From NCBI GenBank assembly GCA_004558825.1, contig SFDB01000019.1, positions 1 through 21,383 of the forward strand: DNA of 21,383 bases. Reading direction: 5' to 3'. Numbering within the stretch: position 1 is the first letter of the stretch; each line of letters opens with the position of its first letter. This document shows, one piece after another, positions 1 to 6,411 of the stretch. Below the pieces are notes generated by a model. The model saw nothing but the letters and a program-made list of their open reading frames with translations. It was not told where the DNA came from and made no database searches. The DNA is from Clostridiales bacterium (GTDB taxonomy: Bacteria > Bacillota > Clostridia > Christensenellales > CAG-138). Position numbers and translations under genes: made by a program.

Positions 1-1335
1 TTTGAAAAGGTATTCTGGCAGAACATGACGAACGGCGCAACGGTCGCATCGGCAATAAGCGCAATGAAGTCCTCCTGCGGCAACTATGATTACCGCACAA
101 ACCCCTATGCTTACCCGGTAGTAGTGTCCGCAACCGACTCCTATCCGTCTAACCCCGACTCCGTACAGACGGTTACATCTACATGGAAGCTCCCGACGGC
201 TGCCACAGTTAACCCGACAGTAGCTCCGACAGTAGCTCCGACAGTAGCTCCGACAGTTGCCCCGACGGTTGCCCCGACCACAGCTCCTTCGAATGTTAAA
301 TACGAACTCGCAACTCAGTTTGAGAACGGTGAGAAATACATAATCGCAGCATCCGGTTCGTCTGTTGCAGTCAGCAACAGCACGCCCGGCAGCTACAGCT
401 ACTATCTGGCGGCTCGGTCAGTCACAATAAGCGGCAACTACTGCACGGTTGCAAGCTCTGTTGATGTCAACAGCCTGCTTTGGACGGCTGAAGGCAACAC
501 AACGAACGGATTTACGCTCAAGAGCGTAGGTAGCGGTAAGTACATGACGCTTAACTCGTCCGAATATCTCTATCCGGGCACGAGCGCGATAACCTGGAAG
601 TATTCCAATAACGATCTTGCCAACAGCGCAGACAGCGAGGGCTACTATTACCTTTCGTATTCTTCAAGCGGCACGGTTCGTTTCACAACAAGCAAGAATA
701 CGGGCAATTCCATCAAGCTCTATAAGCTTGTTGACAGCTCTGTAACACCTACGGCTGCTCCGACTGCAGAACCCACGGTAGCACCCACTGTAGCTCCGAC
801 TGTAGAGCCGACAGTAGAACCCACGGTAGAGCCGACAACGGCGCCGACGCTCAACGCAATCGATGAGGCGGCCAACAAGGAAGGCTCAACCCTTAACTTC
901 ACGAACGATACGACGAATCCCTGGATAGTTGACAGCACGACCGATTCAGGACGCGTCTCTGTCAAGTCTAACATTGCAGGCAAGAGCAGCACATCGACAT
1001 CTTTCTCGATAACGCTTACTCTCAACGCCGGCGATAGGTTCTACTTCGATTGGAAGGTAAGCTCCGAGTCGAGATACGATTATCTCTCGTTCTATATCAA
1101 CGGTTCGAGGGCGGTACGCACCAGCGGCTCAAAATCGTGGGCAACGAAATACTACGTTATTCCGACGACCGGCACATATACGTTTACATGGATATACGCA
1201 AAGGATTCGAGTGTAAACAGATACTCCGACTGCGCATGGGTTGACAATGTATATGTTCTCGCGGCATCAACAAGCGACTATACAGCTCCTGTTTATGAAG
1301 CGATAGTTCCGTCAACGAAAGTCAACGAGTTCTAA
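1..1335 (+). CDS. Large exported multidomain surface protein, C-terminal part (5' truncated)
   Basis: The frame is already open at base 1, so the start and any signal peptide lie outside the window; 444 codons are visible. The first ~65 residues (WQNMTNGATVASAISAMK, later a VVVSATD..YP stretch) look like the tail of a catalytic or caspase-like domain, but I cannot name it firmly. Then come six PTVA-type units (214-285), a ~145-residue beta-rich segment (YIIAASG... GSGKYMTLNS... IKLYKLV) like a ricin-B/trefoil carbohydrate-binding module, eight PTVA/PTVE units (748-843), and a ~150-residue jelly-roll-like domain (GDRFYFDWKVSSES... YTFTWIYAKDSSVN... CAWVDNV) of a type common in gut Firmicute surface proteins. 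The protein ends in VPSTKVNEF with no LPXTG, SLH or dockerin motif, so anchoring is unexplained. Likely role: extracellular enzyme or adhesin binding glycans; function not proven. Confidence 0.75.
   Translation, partial: FEKVFWQNMTNGATVASAISAMKSSCGNYDYRTNPYAYPVVVSATDSYPSNPDSVQTVTSTWKLPTAATVNPTVAPTVAPTVAPTVAPTVAPTTAPSNVKYELATQFENGEKYIIAASGSSVAVSNSTPGSYSYYLAARSVTISGNYCTVASSVDVNSLLWTAEGNTTNGFTLKSVGSGKYMTLNSSEYLYPGTSAITWKYSNNDLANSADSEGYYYLSYSSSGTVRFTTSKNTGNSIKLYKLVDSSVTPTAAPTAEPTVAPTVAPTVEPTVEPTVEPTTAPTLNAIDEAANKEGSTLNFTNDTTNPWIVDSTTDSGRVSVKSNIAGKSSTSTSFSITLTLNAGDRFYFDWKVSSESRYDYLSFYINGSRAVRTSGSKSWATKYYVIPTTGTYTFTWIYAKDSSVNRYSDCAWVDNVYVLAASTSDYTAPVYEAIVPSTKVNEF
214..285 (+). repeat. Six 12-bp units coding PTVA linker
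   Basis: Six in-frame 12-base units (ccgacagtagct and variants) code Pro-Thr-Val-Ala, the last as Pro-Thr-Thr-Ala. The first three units are identical, the later ones differ at wobble positions. Such Pro/Thr repeats form extended, often glycosylated linkers between surface domains and can change in copy number by slippage. Confidence 0.95.
748..843 (+). repeat. Eight 12-bp units coding PTVA/PTVE linker
   Basis: Eight 12-base units encode PTAA, PTAE, PTVA, PTVA, PTVE, PTVE, PTVE and PTTA. Same linker style as at 214-285, but the fourth position is now often Glu, making the linker acidic. It separates the trefoil-like module from the final beta-sandwich domain. Confidence 0.93.
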
Positions 1336-1358
1336 TTATAGCTCTCTGAGCGATAGCG

Positions 1359-1390
1359 AAGGCCGCTGCGTCAGCAGCGGCCTTAGTTTG
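1359..1390 (+). terminator. Hairpin terminator after the surface protein gene
   Basis: Perfect 11-bp stem AAGGCCGCTGC (1359-1369) and GCAGCGGCCTT (1374-1384) with a GTCA loop, 23 bases after the stop codon. The following tract (AGTTTG) is only weakly T-rich, so termination may be helped by the second hairpin at 1402-1434. Confidence 0.75.
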
Positions 1391-1401
1391 TCGACAGACT
1401 G

Positions 1402-1440
1402 AGCGCCCGAGAAGTAAAGGCTTTATCGGGCGCTGTTTCC
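1402..1440. terminator. Second hairpin between convergent genes
   Basis: Nine-bp perfect stem AGCGCCCGA (1402-1410) and TCGGGCGCT (1426-1434), with a small inner TAAAG/CTTTA pairing. It lies 15 bases beyond the ypeB stop on the minus strand and is followed by GTTTCCTT on the plus strand. Probably a bidirectional terminator serving both converging genes; the T-tract is imperfect. Confidence 0.6.
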
Positions 1441-1448
1441 TTAAATAA

Positions 1449-2777
1449 CTATATTACAAGCTGGCCCTGGTCGGAATCGATTATCTTGAATATCTTGCAT
1501 TCTTCGCCCGACACGGCATCTATGTAGATTATGTACGACTGCTCGCCGCATTTGCCCTTGAACTCGTAACAAAGCCGTTCTGTTTGAATCGTGAGCGGTA
1601 TGTATGCAAGCTTTATCGATTCGACACTGAGGTTTTTTGAAACCATCTCTCGCGCCTCGCCTTCGCTTATCTCCGGCTCGGGAAGGTCGCGCACAATATG
1701 ACTGAAAAGATAATTTCGCGCATCTACGCCTATTATTTCGCCCGTATCAATGTCTATCCAAAGCTTCACAAGGTCGCTGTAGAGTATTACGTCGTCTTGC
1801 ATGGCGGCATAGTTTATGAGTACACAACCCGCATAATACTGAGCGTATGTAGACGTCATGCTTCCATAGCCGTGAGCGGAGAGGTATTCAAGACCGGCGT
1901 CCCTGAGCTTTGCCGCGCCGTCTTCATCGGGACGCTGCGATTCGCCGCCCGATGAGGACGACATGAGCCAAAGCAGCTTTCCGCCTGTCTTTGTGACGGA
2001 AACGTCAATGTCCATGCCTGCAGAGGTAGTACCGGAAAAGTCGTATGCGGGGATGGAGCCGTTAGATTCGCCTGCGAGCGAAAGCGTCGCCCCCTGTGCG
2101 TATTCGAGCGCCTTTTGAAGCGCTTCGTCGGCCGATACGTCGCTGCCTGTTAAGCCGCGCGCTTCGGCGCGCTCATTGCTTTCAGAGAAAGCTCCGTCAT
2201 ATATGAGCGTCGGGAATTTTAATTCGCTGTCGTTGTCCTTAGGGGCTTGAGAAGCGGTGAAGTATTCCTCATTTGTTATCGGCTCGGAAGGTATGCTTTC
2301 GCTTGCAATTTTGGCGGAAACATCGTCGCGGAGCTTTATGCAGACGTTGTGAAGCTGCGCGAGCTGCTCAACATCGCGTTCCGAAGGCATCTTGCCCGAA
2401 ATAACGCTTTTCATCAGTTCGCGCGCATAGTCGCCGCAGCGTACTACAAAACTGTTAAGCTCGTAGGTATCTATATGGCTTGACGGTATTTGTGCCATTA
2501 CGGTTACGCTTGCGCCGCTGAGACGCCATATATCGTCGAGCAGCAGTGCCGTTTGATATTTTGAACCCGCAACGGTAAGCTTCGAAAGCGTTGCTTCCAT
2601 TTCGTCAAGGTTTTCGCTAAGCTCTATGAACGCGCGCTTGTACGACGCACGTGTGCTTTCGCGGTATGTATCGGCGAGCGCCTTCTGACCAAATCCCCAA
2701 AACGAGGAGATAATGAGCGCTGTAAAAAGCAGTATGGGGACGCCTATGGCTAGTATTTTCTTGATTTTTTTGTTCAT
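1449..2777 (-). CDS. ypeB: Spore germination protein YpeB
   Basis: The 442-aa protein has one N-terminal membrane segment (about residues 7-27, ILAIGVPILLFTALIIS) followed by a long helical region and, in the C-terminal half, repeated PepSY-like folds (AGMDIDVSVTKTGGKLLWL, LWIDIDTGEIIGVDARNY, YIIYIDAVSGEECKIF). Length and order match Bacillus YpeB (about 450 aa). In the known family, YpeB sits in the inner spore membrane and is mutually required with the cortex hydrolase SleB for stability and localisation. I chose ATG at 2777, not the further-upstream in-frame ATG at 2840, because AGGTGA lies 6 bases before it and the alternative would overlap the sleB end by ~58 bases. It starts 5 bases after the sleB stop, so the pair is one translational unit. 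Confidence 0.93.
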   Translation of the reverse strand: MNKKIKKILAIGVPILLFTALIISSFWGFGQKALADTYRESTRASYKRAFIELSENLDEMEATLSKLTVAGSKYQTALLLDDIWRLSGASVTVMAQIPSSHIDTYELNSFVVRCGDYARELMKSVISGKMPSERDVEQLAQLHNVCIKLRDDVSAKIASESIPSEPITNEEYFTASQAPKDNDSELKFPTLIYDGAFSESNERAEARGLTGSDVSADEALQKALEYAQGATLSLAGESNGSIPAYDFSGTTSAGMDIDVSVTKTGGKLLWLMSSSSGGESQRPDEDGAAKLRDAGLEYLSAHGYGSMTSTYAQYYAGCVLINYAAMQDDVILYSDLVKLWIDIDTGEIIGVDARNYLFSHIVRDLPEPEISEGEAREMVSKNLSVESIKLAYIPLTIQTERLCYEFKGKCGEQSYIIYIDAVSGEECKIFKIIDSDQGQLVI

Positions 2778-2782
2778 GAGCG

Positions 2783-3469
2783 TCACCTGAAGAAGGCGTG
2801 GCTGCCTATCGTGAGGACAACGGGCTTGCTTAGCATCCACTTATTTGTTGTTTTTGAAGGATTATAATAGTAAAGACATCCGTTTGTAGGGTCCCAGCCG
2901 TTCATGGCGTCCTTTGCGGCTTTGAGAGCCGTTTCATCGGGTTCGAGATTTATCTGTCCGTCTGCAACAACTGAAAAAGCGCCGCTCTGGTAGATGACGC
3001 CCGACACGGAGTTTGGGAAAGACGAGCTCTTTACGCGATTAAGCACGACGGCTGCGACGGCAACTTGCCCCTTGTATGATTCGCCGCGCGCCTCGCCGTA
3101 TACGAGACGTGCGAGAAGGTAAAGATCACCCGAGCCCGATGAGCCTGAGCTTGAACCTGATACGGCGACAGAGCCGTCGCTTGATAGCCCGAGCGCTTTT
3201 GATGTTTGCGGCCCGACCATGCCGTCGACTGTCAACCCGTTTGTGCGCTGAAAATACATGACTGCGGATTTTGTGCCGCTTCCGAATATGCCGTCAACGC
3301 TTCCGCTGTAATAGCCCCAACGCTTGAGCTTTGATTGAACGGTTCTTACGGCTTCTCCGCGAGAACCGTATTTGAGCACTGCCGCGTCTGCCGCGATAGG
3401 CTCGATTACGAGCATCAGCAGTACGATTACGGCCGCAATAAGCGCCGTGTATCTTTTACGATTTTGCAT
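2783..3469 (-). CDS. sleB: Spore cortex-lytic enzyme SleB
   Basis: The 228-aa protein has a signal peptide (residues 1-30, hydrophobic core 9-22, cleavage near AADA-A), a PG_binding_1 domain (33-95: YGSRGEAVRTVQSKL, DGIFGSGTKSAVMYFQ, VDGMVGPQT), a Ser/Gly linker (96-114) and a SleB/CwlJ Hydrolase_2 domain (116-228) with the GEARGE motif; Glu126 is the likely catalytic acid. SleB is a lytic transglycosylase acting on muramic-lactam cortex peptidoglycan during germination. Length is slightly below Bacillus SleB (about 300 aa) because the linker is short. Start ATG at 3469 follows GGAGGT by 4 bases. The gene overlaps spoIIR by 14 bases and is followed 5 bases later by ypeB, its usual partner. 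Confidence 0.96.
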   Translation of the reverse strand: MQNRKRYTALIAAVIVLLMLVIEPIAADAAVLKYGSRGEAVRTVQSKLKRWGYYSGSVDGIFGSGTKSAVMYFQRTNGLTVDGMVGPQTSKALGLSSDGSVAVSGSSSGSSGSGDLYLLARLVYGEARGESYKGQVAVAAVVLNRVKSSSFPNSVSGVIYQSGAFSVVADGQINLEPDETALKAAKDAMNGWDPTNGCLYYYNPSKTTNKWMLSKPVVLTIGSHAFFR

Positions 3470-4052
3470 TTTTACCTCCGAAAAGCAGTTTGAAAAGCTT
3501 TACGAAAACGCTTTCAAACTCGATTGTTTCATCGGTATCAATTTTCCCGTTATCGCTTTTTAATATACACAGCGGCGGGAACATAACGCACCACCAGTTT
3601 TCGCCCGCGCCGTCGCCGAGTATAACGCGGAAGGCATCGTAGTCGCCTGCGGGATAAAGTACGCCGTTATATTCCCTGTCCGGGAACGGGAAAGTGCCTA
3701 CGAGCATCTGCGCGCCGTAGTCAAAGCCGTTCGACCGCAGGACGCCTTCGATTATCTCGAGAAGCTCGGCGCCGTGCGTCATCAGCTCCTCTCGTGTTTT
3801 TGCGGCGCTTACGGCGTCTAAATTTTCGGCCTCATATTCAAGCACAGCGTCGCGCACCTTGAGCTTTACCGCCTGATCCTCGGCCGAATTGCTGTTTGCT
3901 ATTATATGAAGCCTGAATATGCTGTCGGCGTTGCAGTAGGCGGATACAGAGCTTTGCCGGGATTCGGCGTCAAAACATGCCGTCGACACGGCGAGGACAA
4001 CAATTGCGAGCGTCAAAGAAATAAGGCTTTTTTTTGAAATTGATGGCATCAT
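3456..4052 (-). CDS. spoIIR: Stage II sporulation protein R (SpoIIR)
   Basis: The 198-aa protein has an N-terminal hydrophobic export segment (about residues 8-26) and the family signature RLHIIANSNSAEDQAVKLKVRD, plus NWWCVMFPPLC near the C-terminus. SpoIIR is made in the forespore under sigma-F, secreted into the intermembrane space, and triggers SpoIIGA to process pro-sigma-E in the mother cell. ATG at 4052 is chosen over the ATG at 4076 because GGAAG lies 7 bases upstream of it; a second ATG follows immediately (MMPS). Its 3' end overlaps sleB, so an early signalling gene and germination genes share a transcript. No other sporulation regulators are nearby. Confidence 0.95.
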   Translation of the reverse strand: MMPSISKKSLISLTLAIVVLAVSTACFDAESRQSSVSAYCNADSIFRLHIIANSNSAEDQAVKLKVRDAVLEYEAENLDAVSAAKTREELMTHGAELLEIIEGVLRSNGFDYGAQMLVGTFPFPDREYNGVLYPAGDYDAFRVILGDGAGENWWCVMFPPLCILKSDNGKIDTDETIEFESVFVKLFKLLFGGKNAKS

Positions 4053-4078
4053 TGAAACACTTCCTTTCGACATCATGG

Positions 4079-4087
4079 ATTATTGCC
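4079..4087 (-). promoter_or_regulatory. Possible sigma-F-type -10 for spoIIR operon
   Basis: On the minus strand GGCAATAAT matches the published sigma-F -10 consensus GGNRANAMT at every fixed position and lies 26 bases before the spoIIR start. A good -35 (GYWTA) at the usual ~15-16 base distance is not visible (GTATT is 11 bases away), so this is tentative. No sigma-A promoter was seen for this operon. Confidence 0.35.
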
Positions 4088-4179
4088 TTTAATTACGGAA
4101 TACATTCCTCCACGGGCGCACATTTTGCGTCGCATAATTGTGATTTTTTTGGAACAAATATGCACAAATTAGCAATAAA

Positions 4180-4191
4180 CTCCGCGCGGAG
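4180..4191. promoter_or_regulatory. 12-bp perfect palindrome beside the yloU -35 box
   Basis: CTCCGCGCGGAG is a perfect palindrome ending one base before the TTGATA -35 hexamer of the yloU promoter. Its position suits a repressor or activator site. It is unusually G+C-rich within an A+T-rich intergenic region. No family can be assigned. Confidence 0.35.
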
Positions 4192-4192
4192 C

Positions 4193-4221
4193 TTGATATA
4201 AAACATAAAATGCGCTAAAAT
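4193..4221 (+). promoter_or_regulatory. Sigma-A promoter for yloU-fakA-recG
   Basis: TTGATA (4193-4198), 17-base spacer, TAAAAT (4216-4221): five of six matches in each hexamer with ideal spacing. Predicted start of transcription is about 4228, giving a ~58-base leader before the yloU ATG. Confidence 0.75.
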
Positions 4222-4285
4222 TAACTATCAAAGGCGGAAGCAGAAAACCTATGCTTTTGAAATACATGATTAGGGGGATCTCAAA

Positions 4286-4642
4286 ATGCCGGGAATCATC
4301 GAAAACGAATTTGGCAAGATCACTATTGCGGAAGATATTGTGGCGACGCTCGTCGGCTATGCCGCAGGAGAAAATTACGGGATAGTGGGAATGAACAGCA
4401 AAAAAGCGTCCGATACGATATTGCAGCTCGTGGGAACCACAAACCATAAGCGCGGCGTCAAGGTGACTGTCGTAGAGGACGGAACGGTGATGGATATTGA
4501 CCTTTATATCACTGTCGTTTACGGCGTGTCTCTGCCGGCAGTGGCAAAAAACGCAATGGAAAACGTGCGCTATCGCGTCGAAGACCTTACCGGTCTTAAG
4601 GTGCGCAATGTCAATGTCCATATAGAGGGCATCAGGGTGTAG
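4286..4642 (+). CDS. yloU: Asp23/Gls24 family envelope-stress protein YloU
   Basis: This 118-aa protein shows the Asp23/Gls24 pattern: an N-terminal GKITIAEDIVATLVGYAA segment, IVGMNS, VEDGTVMDIDLYITVVYG in the middle and VRNVNVHIEGI at the end. Length and sequence fit YloU, the short Asp23 paralogue that precedes yloV in Bacillus and many Clostridia. Asp23-like proteins are cytoplasmic and associate with the membrane or cell-envelope stress; the precise role of YloU is not settled. The start ATG is preceded by AGGGGGAT. Its neighbour fakA begins 136 bases later, a longer gap than elsewhere in this operon, containing two potential stems. Confidence 0.92.
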   Translation: MPGIIENEFGKITIAEDIVATLVGYAAGENYGIVGMNSKKASDTILQLVGTTNHKRGVKVTVVEDGTVMDIDLYITVVYGVSLPAVAKNAMENVRYRVEDLTGLKVRNVNVHIEGIRV

Positions 4643-4646
4643 GCGG

Positions 4647-4754
4647 CCTGCCGACGCATATGCGCGGTAAATATGTTCGGGGTATGACATTGGGGCGTGA
4701 AGGATCGGCAGGGTCTGCGCCCGAGTCCCCGATGACGAGGCGTGACGCTCACGC
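4647..4754 (+). other. Structured spacer between yloU and fakA
   Basis: CCTGCCGA (4647-4654) can pair with TCGGCAGG (4705-4712), and GCGTGA (4740-4745) with TCACGC (4749-4754) across a 3-base loop. The second stem ends 9 bases before the AGGAGGG site of fakA. There is no T-tract, so this is not a classical terminator. It may tune translation or mRNA processing between the two genes, or be chance in G+C-rich sequence. Confidence 0.3.
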
Positions 4755-4778
4755 GCGATTGTTAGGAGGGATAAGATT

Positions 4779-6410
4779 TTGGATGAATTGGTGATTAGCG
4801 GCGCATTACTAAGAGATATGTTTACAGCGGGAGCCGCTCTTCTTGAAAAGGACAGGGCGCTCATTGATTCGCTCAACGTATTCCCCGTTCCGGACGGAGA
4901 TACGGGAACGAACATGTCTATGACGATGCAAAACGCGATAAAGGAGCTCAAGGCATGCACGGGCAACACGGTCGGCGATGTTGCTTCTGCGGTGTCGCTC
5001 GGTGCGCTTAAGGGCGCAAGGGGCAATTCGGGAGTTATCCTGTCGCAGTTGTTCCGTGGCTTCGCAAGGGCTGTAAAGGACGCCGAGACTATGGATTCGC
5101 ATATGCTTGCAGAGGCGCTCAGGCTCGGAACAGAGGCCGCGTATAAGGCGGTAATGCGACCTAAGGAAGGAACAATGCTTACGGTTTCCCGCATGATAAG
5201 TGAGGAGGTTAGCCGTATGGCAAACGAAGGGGCAAACACGTTTATGCTCGTGGACGCCATGCTTGCTGCGGGAAATAAAGCGCTCAACATGACGCCGCAG
5301 CTTTTGCCCGTGCTGAAGGAGGCCGGAGTCGTCGATTCGGGCGGCAAAGGTCTGCTTACCATTTATCGCGGATTTAAGATGGCGATAGACGGAGAGGAGA
5401 TAGACGATGTTTCGCTTGACGAAGCGCCCGAAGTCTCGGCAGAGAACAACATTACGCTCGAAGACGTAAACGATATCGAATTTGGTTATTGTACGGAATT
5501 TTTTATCATTCATTTAGACGAATCGTTTACGGAACAGGCGCTCGATACGTTCCGCGAGAATCTCATGCGCGTCGGCGATTCGGTAGTCGTGGCCCACGAC
5601 ACGGGATACGTTAAGGTTCATGTTCACTCGAATGTTCCCGGTAAGGTTATACAAATGGCTTTGAGGCTCGGCGAGGTCGATAAGATTAAAATCGAGAACA
5701 TGCGCGAGCAGAACAGACAGATAAAGGAGAACCTCAAGCGGAACGAAAAGGAGTATGCCGTTATATCGGTCAGCGCGGGCGAAGGAATAAGCGCCGTGTT
5801 TAAGGACCTGGGCGTTTCGGTCGTAATAGAGGGCGGCCAGACGATGAACCCGAGCATAGATACGATACTTAAGGCCATAAAACAGGCGAACGCAAGGAAC
5901 GTGTTCGTGCTCCCGAACAATTCGAACATAATACTTGCGGCGCAGCAGGCGGCGGAGCTTTCGGAAAGGAATGTTATTGTTATACCGACAAAGACGATAA
6001 TGCAGGGCATTTCTGCCGCCATGGCATTCAATACGGAAAACACGCTTGAAGAAATAGAGAGCAACATGAAGTCGGCGCTTCAAAACGTAGCGTCCGGTTC
6101 TGTGACGTACGCAGTGCGTACAACGACGTTCAACGGAAACAGCATTCAGGAAGGCGATATAATCGGCATAATAGACGGCAATATTGAGGCGGTCGACAGT
6201 TCGGTCGAAGGCGCGTCGAAGGCGCTGCTAAGGAAGATGCTTTCAAATGCATCGGGAGACGCGGTAGTGACGATATTCTATGGCGAAAACATGGATGAGG
6301 AAAACGCGAACGCGCTTGTCGCAGATGTTCAGGCGGATTTCCCGAATGCGGAGTTTATAGTGCAGAACGGCGGACAGCCGCTGTACTATTACTATTTCGC
6401 AGTCGAGTAA
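4779..6410 (+). CDS. fakA: DAK-domain fatty acid kinase subunit FakA / YloV
   Basis: The 543-aa protein has an N-terminal DhaL-type kinase domain (about 1-200) with the signature FPVPDGDTGTNM (35-46; Asp39 and Asp41 bind Mg-ATP) and KGARGNSGVILSQLFRGFA, a DSGGKGL motif, a middle domain (about 230-310) and a C-terminal DegV-like domain (about 315-543). This is the YloV/FakA architecture. FakA phosphorylates fatty acids held by a DegV-family FakB, feeding acyl-phosphate to PlsX/PlsY for phospholipid synthesis. The start is TTG at 4779: AGGAGGG (4764-4770) stands 8 bases upstream, and the next ATG (residue 14) would cut into conserved sequence. recG starts one base after its stop. No fakB is present in the window. 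Confidence 0.93.
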   Translation: MDELVISGALLRDMFTAGAALLEKDRALIDSLNVFPVPDGDTGTNMSMTMQNAIKELKACTGNTVGDVASAVSLGALKGARGNSGVILSQLFRGFARAVKDAETMDSHMLAEALRLGTEAAYKAVMRPKEGTMLTVSRMISEEVSRMANEGANTFMLVDAMLAAGNKALNMTPQLLPVLKEAGVVDSGGKGLLTIYRGFKMAIDGEEIDDVSLDEAPEVSAENNITLEDVNDIEFGYCTEFFIIHLDESFTEQALDTFRENLMRVGDSVVVAHDTGYVKVHVHSNVPGKVIQMALRLGEVDKIKIENMREQNRQIKENLKRNEKEYAVISVSAGEGISAVFKDLGVSVVIEGGQTMNPSIDTILKAIKQANARNVFVLPNNSNIILAAQQAAELSERNVIVIPTKTIMQGISAAMAFNTENTLEEIESNMKSALQNVASGSVTYAVRTTTFNGNSIQEGDIIGIIDGNIEAVDSSVEGASKALLRKMLSNASGDAVVTIFYGENMDEENANALVADVQADFPNAEFIVQNGGQPLYYYYFAVE

Positions 6411-6411
6411 A

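Noticed and set aside
214..843. Short regular repeats that might suggest a CRISPR array or VNTR locus
   Set aside because: Units are 12 bases, contiguous, in frame and code PTVA/PTVE linkers; there are no spacers.
2778..2840. Longer YpeB start at 2840
   Set aside because: It would overlap sleB by 58 bases and add a non-hydrophobic extension; the ATG at 2777 has a good ribosome site.
4169..5362. 397-codon minus-strand frame over yloU and fakA
   Set aside because: Covers two well-supported plus-strand genes and shows low-complexity Ser/Ala-rich translation.
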